47,549 bases of DNA, from contig JBBPXY010000019.1 in the NCBI GenBank assembly GCA_038200435.1, positions 1 through 47,549 on the forward strand, written 5' to 3'. Position numbers and translations under genes: made by a program. Below the pieces are notes generated by a model that made no database searches, was not told where the DNA came from, and worked only from the letters and a program-made list of their open reading frames with translations. This DNA is from JBBPXY01 sp038200435. GTDB lineage: Bacteria; Actinomycetota; Thermoleophilia; Solirubrobacterales; Solirubrobacteraceae. Positions 33,887 to 42,125 of this stretch are shown piece after piece (positions within the stretch are counted from its first letter, which is position 1; each line of letters opens with the position of its first letter).

Positions 33887-34777
33887 TCAGCCGGCGGCCA
33901 GGAACTCGTCGAGGAGCGCGTTGAACTTCGCCGGGCGCTCGAGCATCGCGACATGGCCCGTGTCGTCCCAGATGACCTTGCGGCTGTTCGGGATCAGCTT
34001 CTCGAACTCATCGGCGTCGCGCACGGGCACCAGGAAGTCGTTGCGGCCCCAGACGATCAGCGTCGGACACTCGATCTTCTCGAGGCGATCACGGATGGGG
34101 TAGCTCATCAGCGCATCGAGCGCGTCGATGAACCCGGGCTTGCCCGTACCCCGGACCTGCTCCGCCATCAGCGGCGCCGACAGCAGATGAGGGTGGCGCA
34201 CGATGTTCCACGCCAGCGCCCGGCGCATGCGTGGACGGGTGGTGAGCACTTCGGACTTGCTCCCGACCCAGGAGGCACCGAGTCCGGCGATGCGAGCGCC
34301 CGTGATGAGAGGGCGCCGGTGCAGGTTCTCCGTCGAGATGCCCGCGGGGGAGACGAGCACGAGGCGTTCGATCCGGGTGGCGAAGGCAATTGCCAGCTCG
34401 GCTCCGATGAACCCGCCCATCGAGTTGCCCACGACCGAGGCGCGCTCGATGTCCAACTCGTCACAGAGTGCGTCGACGAGCTCTGCGTAGCCCGAGATGG
34501 AGGTCTTCTCGTCGTTGTCGGGGGAGGCGCCGAAGCCCGGCAGGTCGATCGCGATCACCCGATGGGTTCGCGCGAAGTGGGGGATGTTCTCCAGCCAGTT
34601 CTGCCAGGCGCCACCCAGCCCGTGAATGAAGATGAGCGGCGGTCCCGAGCCTATCTCGATCACGTTGATCGGGGCTCCCTTGACCTCGACCCAGCGCTGG
34701 TGCTCACGCCAGTCGATGTCCAGCCACTCCGATCGGCCCTCGGCGCCGTAGGTGTCGCCGGGAGCGGTCGCGGTCAT
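33887..34777 (-). CDS. Alpha/beta hydrolase
   Basis: 296 aa from ATG 34777. Fold landmarks: oxyanion loop IFIHGLGGAWQNW, nucleophile elbow VVGNSMGGFIGAE (Ser in GNSMGG), Asp in IVWGRNDFLVP and His in DTGHVAMLE. The substrate is unknown; the sequence is closest in style to ring-cleavage-product or ester hydrolases. Its stop abuts the ilvD stop with no gap (convergent), and its start is 22 bases from the divergent HAD gene. Confidence 0.9.
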   Translation of the reverse strand: MTATAPGDTYGAEGRSEWLDIDWREHQRWVEVKGAPINVIEIGSGPPLIFIHGLGGAWQNWLENIPHFARTHRVIAIDLPGFGASPDNDEKTSISGYAELVDALCDELDIERASVVGNSMGGFIGAELAIAFATRIERLVLVSPAGISTENLHRRPLITGARIAGLGASWVGSKSEVLTTRPRMRRALAWNIVRHPHLLSAPLMAEQVRGTGKPGFIDALDALMSYPIRDRLEKIECPTLIVWGRNDFLVPVRDADEFEKLIPNSRKVIWDDTGHVAMLERPAKFNALLDEFLAAG

Positions 34778-34799
34778 GAGCAATAACCTATAGCTCTCA

Positions 34800-35384
34800 G
34801 TGCGGATCGCCATCGATATCGACTCGACCCTCCACCACTACTGGGACGGGTTCGCCCACGCCGCGCGTGAGCGCTTTGGGCTCGAGCTCCCCTACGAGAA
34901 CCAGGTGACCTGGCACATCGAGGGGCTGAGGGCGGAGCAGGTGCTGGCCCTGGTGACGGAGACCCACAGCGACCACAACGGTCTCGCCGCCGAGCCCTAC
35001 CCGGGCGCCGTCGAGGCCGTCGCGCGCTGGCACGAGCGGGGCCACTTCATCCACATCACCTCGCACCGCGCCGAGGCCTGCCACACAGCCACCGGAACGT
35101 GGCTCGAGCGCATCGGCCTGCCCCACCACGAGCTCTACTGCTCCTACGACAAGATCTCCCGCTGTGTCGACATCGGCATCGACGTGCTGATCGACGACAG
35201 CCCGCGCAACCTCGAGGGCGCGCTGGAGCACAACATCGTGCCGGCCACGCTTCTGCATCCGTGGAACGCCGAGCTCTGCGAGGAGGAGAGCATCGTGTGC
35301 GCCCAGGACTGGCCGGAGCTCGAGCGGCGGCTCGAGCCGATCCTCGCCGGTACCGGAACCGCCTCAGAAAAGACGGCGCGCTAG
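34800..35384 (+). CDS. HAD-family 5'-nucleotidase-like protein
   Basis: 194 aa from GTG 34800. The HAD nucleophile motif is AIDIDSTL (DxDxT/S) at residues 3-9; motif II is HITSHR; the later acidic motif is VLIDDSPRN. The layout fits the deoxyribonucleotidase (NT5C-like) group that removes 5'-phosphate from nucleotides, acting in the cytoplasm. The substrate is inferred. The plsC-like gene follows after 6 bases. Confidence 0.8.
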   Translation: MRIAIDIDSTLHHYWDGFAHAARERFGLELPYENQVTWHIEGLRAEQVLALVTETHSDHNGLAAEPYPGAVEAVARWHERGHFIHITSHRAEACHTATGTWLERIGLPHHELYCSYDKISRCVDIGIDVLIDDSPRNLEGALEHNIVPATLLHPWNAELCEEESIVCAQDWPELERRLEPILAGTGTASEKTAR

Positions 35385-35390
35385 GGGCTG

Positions 35391-36323
35391 ATGGCTTCCG
35401 ACCGGCGCACACCCCTTCGCGAACGCGAGACCGACCACGGACCCGACGTGTTCGAGCGCCGGCGCCAGGACGACCGACCGGGCCTCCCCGCCCGGCGGGA
35501 GGATCTGCGTGACTTCCTACCCGGCCTCGAGCCCGAGCGCCAGGTCAGCGATTGGGGCCGCTCCGAGCGTGTGGAGGGCGCCCTCGATCGCACGCTCGTG
35601 GAGTTCCTCTACCGGTACTGGTTCCGCGTGACGGTCGAGGGCATCGAGAACGTCCCGGCCGATGGTGGCGCGCTGCTCGTCTCGAACCACTCGGGCGCCC
35701 TGCCGCCCGACGCGGCGATGATCGCCAAGTCGATCAAGGAAGAGCATCCGCGCGAGCGGCCCCTCCACCTGACGGTCGAGCACTTCTTCAAGGGCTATCC
35801 GGGCTTCTCGATGCTCGTCCAGAAGATCGGCGGTGTGGCCGCGCACCCGGCCAACGTGCACCGGCTCCTCTACGACGAGCGCCAGCTCGTGCTGGTCTTC
35901 CCCGAGGGCCGCAAGGGGACGGAGAAGCTCTACAAGGACCGCTACAGGTTGCGCCGCTTCGGGCGCGGCGGCTTCGTCGAAGCGGCCATGCGCGCCCACG
36001 CGCCGATCGTTCCCATAGCGGTGGTGGGTGCCGAGGAGGCCCAGCCCGCGTTCGCGCAGCTCTCCTTGCTCCAGCGGCTGTCCGGGCTGCTCTACGTGCC
36101 GCTTACGCCGACCTTCCCTCACCTCGGCCTCCTCGGGATGGTGGGCTACCTGCCGGCGAAGTTCACGGTCCGATTCCTCGAACCCGTGCGCACGGATGGC
36201 ATGGGCGACGAGCCGTGGCAGGACAAGGGGCTCGTCCAGAATGTGGCCCAGGACGTGCGCGCGGTCATTCAGGAGAACCTCCACGAGATGGTGGCCAAGC
36301 GGCGCAGCGTCTGGATGGGCTGA
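35391..36323 (+). CDS. PlsC-like acyltransferase
   Basis: 310 aa. A charged N-terminal 75 residues precede the lysophospholipid acyltransferase domain: catalytic NHSGALPPD (an H-x-x-x-x-x-D variant of HX4D), KIGGVAAH, and the FPEGRKGTEKLY block. It likely acylates a lipid at the inner membrane. The next gene, an SDR protein, starts 12 bases later; the same two families are neighbours in mycobacteria (Rv0502/Rv0501 type), which suggests a joint role. Confidence 0.86.
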   Translation: MASDRRTPLRERETDHGPDVFERRRQDDRPGLPARREDLRDFLPGLEPERQVSDWGRSERVEGALDRTLVEFLYRYWFRVTVEGIENVPADGGALLVSNHSGALPPDAAMIAKSIKEEHPRERPLHLTVEHFFKGYPGFSMLVQKIGGVAAHPANVHRLLYDERQLVLVFPEGRKGTEKLYKDRYRLRRFGRGGFVEAAMRAHAPIVPIAVVGAEEAQPAFAQLSLLQRLSGLLYVPLTPTFPHLGLLGMVGYLPAKFTVRFLEPVRTDGMGDEPWQDKGLVQNVAQDVRAVIQENLHEMVAKRRSVWMG

Positions 36324-36335
36324 GAGACCCAGGCA

Positions 36336-37682
36336 ATGGACTCCCGCCGCATCCTCTTGACCGGCCTCTCCTCCTACTGGGGAGGACGCCTCGCGCAGGT
36401 GCTCGAGCGCCACCCCGGCGTCGAGACCATCATCGGCGTCGACACGCGCGAGCCGACGCTTGAGCTCGAGCGCACCGAGTTCGTCCAGGTGAGCACCCAG
36501 CACGCCCTGCTGCGCCGGATCGTCGACGCGGCCGAGATCGACACCGTGATCGACACGCGGCTCGTGGTCGACTCGGGCACCACCTCGCCACGGCTCGCGC
36601 ACGAGAACAACGTCATCGGCACGATGAACATCCTCGCCGGATGCAGCGGCCCGGAGACGCCGGTGCGCAAGCTCGTGTTCAAGTCCTCGGGGCACTTCTA
36701 CGGCTGCGAGCAGGACGACCCTTCCTTCTTCACGGAGAAGATGGGCCGCCCTCATCCCGCGCGAACACCGATCGAGAAGGACATCGTCGAAGCCGAGAAG
36801 GCGGTGCGCGATTTCGCCGAGCGCAACAACGACGTGAGCGTCACCGTGCTGCGATTCGCCAACGGCATCGGCGCCGACCTGGAGACCTCGCACCTGCGGT
36901 ACTTCCGGCTGCCCGTCGTGCCGACGATCCTGGGGTTCGACCCCCGCTACCAGTTCATTCATGACGAGGACATGGTCGGCGCGCTCGAGCACGTGGTGTC
37001 CCACGACGTCCCGGGCGTCTACAACGTGGCCGCCGACGGGGTGCTCGCGCTTACCGAGGTGCTGGACCTGCTCGACAAGAGGTGGCTGCCACTGCTCGCC
37101 CCGTGGGGCACGGGCGTCTCCGCGCTCGGGATGCGGGCGCTCGGCGTGCGCGTTCCTCCCGAGATGCTGCGCCAGTTGCGGTTCGGCCGCGGCCTCGACA
37201 ACCGCCGGCTCAAGGCGACGGGATACGCGTATCGCTACACGACGCGTGAGGCGATCGAGCGCTACCGCGAGGCTCAGCGCGTTCGCCGGCTAGGCCAGAA
37301 CGAGGGCACTCCGTATCGCTACGAGCGCGAGGTCGAGGAGTTCCTGCGTCGCAGCCCGAGCGTGCGGATCGAGGGCCAGCGCTCTTCGGGCTCGGGCTGG
37401 CAGCCGTCGGCGCGTCAGCTCGCGGACCTGCAGCGCGTGCTCGCGACGCTCGAGGCGGCTCCCGAGGACGCCGCGGCCACGCCGGAGGGCCGAAAGCCGG
37501 ACGGCAACGGCGGCGGGCCGCTCGCGGCGTTCGAGGAGCTGCGCGCCGACGAGGTCATCGCGATCCTCCCCTCGCTCGAGCCCGGTGATCTCAGGGAGCT
37601 CCGTCGTCACGAGGCCGAGCACAGCGCGCGCACCACCGTGCTCGGGGCGATCGACCGCGCGCTCGAACGCCGACCCAGCTAG
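36336..37682 (+). CDS. SDR/NAD-dependent epimerase-like protein with degenerate active site
   Basis: 448 aa. The N-terminal Rossmann domain starts RRILLTGLSSYWGGRLA, where the usual TGxxGxxG is changed. IDTVIDTR and FKSSGHFYG follow, but the catalytic YxxxK is not seen: the place expected for it reads PIEKDIVEAEKAV. The C-terminal 110 residues are a Gly/Pro/Arg-rich linker and a helical tail (ELRADEVIAILPSLEPGDL) that may bind another protein. Likely a non-catalytic or altered SDR partner of the PlsC-like enzyme. Confidence 0.8.
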   Translation: MDSRRILLTGLSSYWGGRLAQVLERHPGVETIIGVDTREPTLELERTEFVQVSTQHALLRRIVDAAEIDTVIDTRLVVDSGTTSPRLAHENNVIGTMNILAGCSGPETPVRKLVFKSSGHFYGCEQDDPSFFTEKMGRPHPARTPIEKDIVEAEKAVRDFAERNNDVSVTVLRFANGIGADLETSHLRYFRLPVVPTILGFDPRYQFIHDEDMVGALEHVVSHDVPGVYNVAADGVLALTEVLDLLDKRWLPLLAPWGTGVSALGMRALGVRVPPEMLRQLRFGRGLDNRRLKATGYAYRYTTREAIERYREAQRVRRLGQNEGTPYRYEREVEEFLRRSPSVRIEGQRSSGSGWQPSARQLADLQRVLATLEAAPEDAAATPEGRKPDGNGGGPLAAFEELRADEVIAILPSLEPGDLRELRRHEAEHSARTTVLGAIDRALERRPS

Positions 37683-37748
37683 CAACGCTGGTTGCAGAGG
37701 TGGCGCGGGTGATCCGTGCCTGCGTAGACTCACGTTAAGGTTTACCTG

Positions 37749-38786
37749 GTGCGCAGTCGCTCGTTCATTGCAGTCGTCGTCCTTCTCGTGGTGCTCGTCG
37801 CCGGCGCGGTAAGCGTCTACGCCTACGACCAGGGTCACCGCGACGAGATCGCCAAGGGCGTTCGCGTCGGGGGGGTCAACGTCGGCGGTCTTCATCCCGA
37901 CCAGGCCCGCGCCCGGCTGCGCCATCACTTCCTGCGCGAGCTGAAGCGCGTTGTCGACGTCCGCTACCACGGCCGGCGGTTCGTGCTCACCTCGAAGCAG
38001 GCGAAGCTGGCCGCTGATCTCGACTCCACGGTCGACGAGGCGCTCGTGCGGAGTCGGTCAGGCTCGATCTTCTCACGAGTGTCCCGGGGACTCAGCGGCG
38101 GCCGCGTGGACGCGAATCTCGAGCCGCGCGTCTCCTACTCACGGGCAGCCATCTCAAAGTTGACCGCGCGGGTGGCGAAGTCGGTGGACCATCCCGCCAA
38201 GGACGCGAGTGTCTCCTTCAGCGGCGGCGGCCTCAGCACGGTCCCGAGCCACTCCGGAGTCACCGTCGATCGGGGGCGCCTGCGCGCCCGCATCGAGCGG
38301 GCGCTGCTCGACCGCGAAGGCATCCGCCGGGTGCGCGTGCCGGCCGAGACCGTCCAGGCGAAGATCACCAGCGACCGGGTGGCCAATAAGTACCCGACGG
38401 TGGTCACCATCGACCGCGCCGGATTCCGCCTCCATCTCTTCAAGCACCTGAAGCTCGTCAAGAGCTACCCGATCGCCGTCGGCCGCCAGGGCCTCGAGAC
38501 ACCGACCGGGCTCTACCCGGTGAACGACAAGCAGGTGAACCCTTACTGGCACGTCCCGAACTCGTCATGGGCCGGCAAGCTGGCGGGCAAGACGATCCCT
38601 CCCGGACCGAACGATCCGATCAAGGCTCGCTGGATCGGCATCACGGGTGGCGCGGGCATCCACGGCACTACCGAGACGGGCTCGCTGGGCAGCGCCGCCT
38701 CCCACGGCTGCATCCGCATGGCGATCCCCGACGTCATCGAGCTGTTCCCCCGGGTGCCGTACGGCTCGATGATCTACGTCGCCTAG
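37749..38786 (+). CDS. L,D-transpeptidase (YkuD domain)
   Basis: Cross-links peptidoglycan by 3-3 bonds on the outer face of the membrane. 345 aa from GTG 37749. Membrane anchor or signal at residues 5-26 (SFIAVVVLLVVLVAGAVSV), then one or two PG-binding (VanW/PG4-like) domains with GVRVGGVNVGGLHPDQA, then the YkuD domain with HGT and the catalytic SHGCIRM (Cys near residue 321). The VanW-like N-domain is common in actinobacterial versions. It has 66 bases of upstream gap. Confidence 0.93.
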   Translation: MRSRSFIAVVVLLVVLVAGAVSVYAYDQGHRDEIAKGVRVGGVNVGGLHPDQARARLRHHFLRELKRVVDVRYHGRRFVLTSKQAKLAADLDSTVDEALVRSRSGSIFSRVSRGLSGGRVDANLEPRVSYSRAAISKLTARVAKSVDHPAKDASVSFSGGGLSTVPSHSGVTVDRGRLRARIERALLDREGIRRVRVPAETVQAKITSDRVANKYPTVVTIDRAGFRLHLFKHLKLVKSYPIAVGRQGLETPTGLYPVNDKQVNPYWHVPNSSWAGKLAGKTIPPGPNDPIKARWIGITGGAGIHGTTETGSLGSAASHGCIRMAIPDVIELFPRVPYGSMIYVA

Positions 38787-38856
38787 GGCGACCCTCGGAC
38801 TAAACGGCTCCGGCCGCGGCGTGACTCGAGGATCTGGGGAGGGCGCGGCTTACGCC

Positions 38857-39023
38857 GAACCTGGCAAAGCTGCTTGTCGCCAATGGCCGTGGACAGTTCT
38901 GCCCGCTCAGCTGGCACAAATGTCCACGAGGCAGTCTCGCGTCCTGCTGTGGACACTTGTGCCCGGGTGTGGCGTCAACTGTCCACGGAAGGCCACTCGC
39001 AAGCGTCGGGGACAGAACCTGGC
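38857..39023. repeat. Cluster of alternating inverted repeats, likely a transposon-end remnant
   Basis: Four good copies of a 15-16-base unit, consensus GTGGACAnTTnTGCC, alternate in orientation: + at 38889-38904, - at 38913-38927, + at 38949-38964, - at 38971-38986 (rc GTGGACAGTTGACGCC), with a weak fifth copy (GGGGACAGAACCTGG) near 39008. Such arrays resemble the transposase-binding ends of IS21/IS481-type elements in actinobacteria. A 9-base direct repeat GAACCTGGC at 38857-38865 and 39015-39023 brackets them. No transposase gene is present. The remaining bases of the 38787-39106 gap show nothing else. Confidence 0.55.
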
Positions 39024-39106
39024 CGCGCGGGGCCGGGGACGCCTCACTCCCGGCGCGCCGGCTCCGCATGCAGGCCGATATCCGGCACCGGCACCTCGTC
39101 CCACCC

Positions 39107-39340
39107 TCATTGCAGCAAAGAGGCGTGCTGGGGGCCGTGGCGAATAGCGAGAGCGCCGATGAAGATCCCCCGCGTCGCCTTGCGCATCACCGCATACCAC
39201 ATGGTCGTGGCGTCGCCCGTGCCCTGTATCCGGAACCACGGGCGCTCGGGCAGGCCGTTCGCGGGCGCGACGCCTGCGTCGACGAGCTGACGCTGCGTGG
39301 CTACGCGACCGCTCTCCACGTCGATGAAGAAGACGCCCAC
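39107..39340 (-). CDS. Small unknown protein antisense to the xer start
   Basis: 77 aa from GTG 39340, ending TGA at 39107. The sequence is natural looking (GVFFIDVESGRVATQRQLVD, GLPERPWFRIQGTG, TTMWYAVMRKATRGIFIG) and its codons have high GC3, whereas the opposing + frames are Arg/Pro-rich. I do not recognise the family. Its start overlaps the xer ATG by 17 bases, so one of the two starts may be further in. Confidence 0.5.
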   Translation of the reverse strand: MGVFFIDVESGRVATQRQLVDAGVAPANGLPERPWFRIQGTGDATTMWYAVMRKATRGIFIGALAIRHGPQHASLLQ

Positions 39341-40265
39341 CGCTTCGCAGCGTAGCGACGAGCACCCAGCGGTCTCGGAGCCTTGGCTCGAGGCCCTGGC
39401 GCTCCTCGGCGGGGACCTCCGGCGCCACGGCGCAGCGGAGCGCACGCGCCGCGCCTACGGCGCCGACCTGCTCGACTTCGCCCGCTGGGCGACCCAATTC
39501 GGGCTACGGCCCGAGCAGGTGAGTGCGCGGGGGCTGCGGCGCTACCTGGCGGTGCTCTCCGAGCGGGGGTCGGCACCCGCGACGGTCAAACGGAAGATGG
39601 CCGCCCTTCGCTCCCTCTACCGCACGTTGATGGAGCATGGCCGCGTAGAGCAGAATCCCGCCGACCTGCTCTCGGCACCGCGGCAGGGCGAGCAGCTGCC
39701 CAAGACCCTCAAGCCGAGCGAGGTCGCCAACCTGCTCGATCGCATCCCCATGAACACCCCGCTCGACCTGCGTGACCGCGCGCTCTTCGAACTCGCCTAC
39801 GCCGCGGGACTGCGCGCCGAGGAGCTGGTGACCCTCGACACGGGCTCGGTGCACTTCGACTCCGAGGAGGTGCGGGTCGAGGGCAAGGGCCAGAAGACAC
39901 GGGTGATGCCCACCGGAGAGCACGCCCTGGCCGCGCTCGAGCGCTATGTCCGCGTCGCGCGCCCGGCGCTGGCGGCGACGTCAGCGGAACAGGCGCTGTT
40001 CCTCTCGAAGTCCGGCCGGCGGCTCTCCTCCTCGGACATCCGCCGCCGCCTGACGGTCTGGGCACGCCGCGCGGAGCTGCCGGGCCGGGTGTTCCCGCAC
40101 GCCCTGCGCCATTCGTTTGCCACCCACCTGCTCGAAGGCGGTGCCGATCTGCGCGCGATCCAAGAGCTCCTCGGCCACGCGAGCATCTCCACTACCCAGG
40201 TCTACACTCGGGTAGAGTCCGCGCGGCTCAAGTCGGCCTACGCCTCAAGCCACCCACGAGCCTAG
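39324..40265 (+). CDS. Tyrosine recombinase XerC/XerD
   Basis: 313 aa from ATG 39324 (GTG 39297 adds nine residues). Resolves chromosome dimers at dif with its partner. An N-terminal SAM-like domain (residues 20-110) is followed by the catalytic domain: Arg164 in AGLRAEEL, Lys in EGKGQKTR, His259 and Arg262 in HALRHSFATHL, His285 in LLGHASIST and the nucleophile Tyr294 in QVYTRV. All catalytic residues are present. Whether it is XerC or XerD cannot be told by eye. The sigma gene follows. Confidence 0.93.
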   Translation: MKKTPTASQRSDEHPAVSEPWLEALALLGGDLRRHGAAERTRRAYGADLLDFARWATQFGLRPEQVSARGLRRYLAVLSERGSAPATVKRKMAALRSLYRTLMEHGRVEQNPADLLSAPRQGEQLPKTLKPSEVANLLDRIPMNTPLDLRDRALFELAYAAGLRAEELVTLDTGSVHFDSEEVRVEGKGQKTRVMPTGEHALAALERYVRVARPALAATSAEQALFLSKSGRRLSSSDIRRRLTVWARRAELPGRVFPHALRHSFATHLLEGGADLRAIQELLGHASISTTQVYTRVESARLKSAYASSHPRA

Positions 40266-40286
40266 GCTCGAGGCGGCGTGCGTTTC

Positions 40287-40300
40287 AGGAGAAAAAGCTG
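40287..40300 (+). promoter_or_regulatory. Shine-Dalgarno site and CTG start of the sigma gene
   Basis: AGGAG at 40287-40291 is followed by six bases and an in-frame CTG at 40298. There is no ATG, GTG or TTG in this frame between the end of xer and the conserved LWRRYKGSGD motif. This site therefore decides the start. Confidence 0.65.
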
Positions 40301-41083
40301 GAAACGAACGTAAAAGCGATCGAGCTCAAGGATCTCTGGCGCCGCTACAAGGGCTCCGGGGACAACCGTGCGCGCGAGCGCCTCGTAGTCGCCTACTCTC
40401 CGCTGGTCAAGTACGTGGCCGGGCGTCTCTCGTCCGGGCTGCCCGCGCACGTGGACGAGGCCGACCTCATCTCCTACGGTCTTGGAGGCCTGATCTCGGC
40501 GATCGAGCGGTTCGACCTGGCGCGTGAGATCAAGTTCGAGACCTACGCCATCCCGCGCATCCGCGGCGCGATCATCGACGAGCTGCGCTCGCTCGACTGG
40601 GTGCCCCGCTCCGTCCGCGCACGCGCACGCGCTATCGAGCGCGCCAACGCGAAGCTCGAGCACCGCTTTCAGCGTGCCCCGACCGATGAGGAGATGTCGG
40701 TAGAGCTCGAGATCAGCGTCGACGAGTTCCAGGAGTCGCTGATCCAGATCTCCAACTCCACGATCGCAGCCCTCGACGAGCTGTGGACCGTGTCCGACGC
40801 CAGCGGCGATCAGGTATCGCTCCTCGACACGATCCAGGATCCGGACGCACCCGATCCGGAGTCGATCATCGACGCCACCGAGCTCAAGGACCGGGTCGCC
40901 GACGCCATCGCCCGCCTGCCCGAGCGCGAGAAGCTCGTCATCGCCCTCTACTACTACGAGAACCTGACTCTGAGGGAGATCGGCGAGGTGCTCGGCGTGA
41001 CCGAGTCCCGCATCTCCCAGCTGCACACGAAGGCCGTTCTGCGCCTGCGTTCGCGTCTCACCGAGCAAGACGCCGAAGGCTGA
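40298..41083 (+). CDS. FliA/WhiG-family RNA polymerase sigma factor, apparent CTG start
   Basis: 261 aa from CTG 40298 (N-terminus ETNVKAIELKDLWRRYKGSG). Region 2 has YSPLVKYVAGRLSSGLP and FDLAREIKFETYAIPRIRGAIIDELRSLDWVPRSVR; region 3 follows; region 4 has LPEREKLVIALYYYENLTL and EIGEVLGVTESRISQLHTKAV. This pattern is that of FliA in motile bacteria and WhiG in sporulating Streptomyces. No flagellar or spore genes are in the window, so the regulon is unknown. The shortest canonical start (40415) would remove part of region 2. Confidence 0.92.
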   Translation: METNVKAIELKDLWRRYKGSGDNRARERLVVAYSPLVKYVAGRLSSGLPAHVDEADLISYGLGGLISAIERFDLAREIKFETYAIPRIRGAIIDELRSLDWVPRSVRARARAIERANAKLEHRFQRAPTDEEMSVELEISVDEFQESLIQISNSTIAALDELWTVSDASGDQVSLLDTIQDPDAPDPESIIDATELKDRVADAIARLPEREKLVIALYYYENLTLREIGEVLGVTESRISQLHTKAVLRLRSRLTEQDAEG

Positions 41084-41142
41084 AGCCTCACCGCGGGAGG
41101 CCGAGAAGGGCCGAAGGACCCGCTGGTAGCCTCGATCGCCGC

Positions 41143-41838
41143 ATGTTGACCCGCGACATCCGCACCTCTGGCGAGCAGGTCGAATGCGACGTCTGTGGCC
41201 GCACGCTCCTCCGAGGCGAGCACACCGAGACCTACCTCGACGGGGGTGCCCGGCGCGAGGTCTGCGACCTCTGCTCCGCCCGCGCCACGCACGAAGGGTG
41301 GGTTCGCGAGGGAGCCCGTCTCGACGTGAGCCCGACCGATTCGGCCGAGCGCCGGCGCTCGCTGCTGGGCAGGCTGCGCCAGCGCCGTGAACGCGCGAGT
41401 AACGGGCGCGACGAGCAGTCGCCTCCCGAGAACGGATCTGCGCCGGCCCGGGCGGTGCGCGCTCCAGCTCCGCAAGTGCCCGTTCCTCCGCGCGAGCCGC
41501 GTCAGGTGCACGCCGTGCCCACGAGCTCGGAGCAGAAGCTTGCCGCCGCGCTCGAGCTCTTCAACGCCAGCGAGCATCCCCGCACGGTCGCGGGAGTAGC
41601 CCGGTCGCTCGGTGCCCCGGTCGTGGTTGCGCGCGAGGCCGATGAGCGGCCGAGCCGGATCACGATCGTTGTCTCTTGGGAGCTCTCGTGGTACCGCTAC
41701 GAAGTGGAGCTCTCCGACGACAACCCGCAGGTGCGCTCCGTCGACAAGGGCTACGAGCTCGACGAACTGGCGGCGGCCGACCAGGTGGCAAACGCCATCG
41801 CCGATGAGCAGGGCGAGCTCGAGCTGGCCAGCGCATGA
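41143..41838 (+). CDS. Zinc-ribbon protein of unknown function
   Basis: 231 aa from ATG 41143, 10 bases after TAGCCT. The N-terminus has two CxxC pairs (ECDVCGRTLLRG and EVCDLCSARA), then a basic and Pro-rich linker (residues 65-125), then a C-terminal domain of about 100 residues (EQKLAAALELFNASEHPRTV, ITIVVSWELSWYRYEVELSDD). The C-terminal part looks folded and helical/strand mixed. No function recognised. It follows the sigma gene by 59 bases. Confidence 0.75.
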   Translation: MLTRDIRTSGEQVECDVCGRTLLRGEHTETYLDGGARREVCDLCSARATHEGWVREGARLDVSPTDSAERRRSLLGRLRQRRERASNGRDEQSPPENGSAPARAVRAPAPQVPVPPREPRQVHAVPTSSEQKLAAALELFNASEHPRTVAGVARSLGAPVVVAREADERPSRITIVVSWELSWYRYEVELSDDNPQVRSVDKGYELDELAAADQVANAIADEQGELELASA

Positions 41839-41899
41839 TCAACTTCACGGACGAACGTCTGACGACACCCGTCGCGCTCCACGTCTAGGATCGGCCGCG

Positions 41900-42115
41900 A
41901 TGATCTACTGCGTCGTCCCGGCCGACCTCGGCCCCGAGCTCTACGAGCGCCTGGCGGACTACTACGAGGATGACCCCAACGTGAAGGTCATCGTCGATCG
42001 TCGCCGAAAAGAGCGCCGCGACCGTGCGGCCACCAGCGGGGGAGAGAGCCGCGAGACCCGCGACCGCCGCCGCTCGAGGGTCCCTGGCGAGTTTCCCGCG
42101 ATCGATCCGAACTGA
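41900..42115 (+). CDS. Small basic protein of unknown function
   Basis: 71 aa from ATG 41900, 8 bases after TAGGAT. It starts MIYCVVPADLGPELYERLADYY, then EDDPNVKVIVDRRRKERRDR and a very Arg-rich tail with SRETRDRRRSRVPGEF. The first 40 residues look like a small alpha/beta unit; the tail may bind nucleic acid. RNase HI-like gene follows after 10 bases. Confidence 0.7.
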   Translation: MIYCVVPADLGPELYERLADYYEDDPNVKVIVDRRRKERRDRAATSGGESRETRDRRRSRVPGEFPAIDPN

Positions 42116-42125
42116 AGGCCTCACG

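Noticed and set aside
37683..37748. TTGCAG and TAGACT as a promoter of the L,D-transpeptidase gene
   Set aside because: Spacing of 27 bases between the boxes is too long for a standard promoter.
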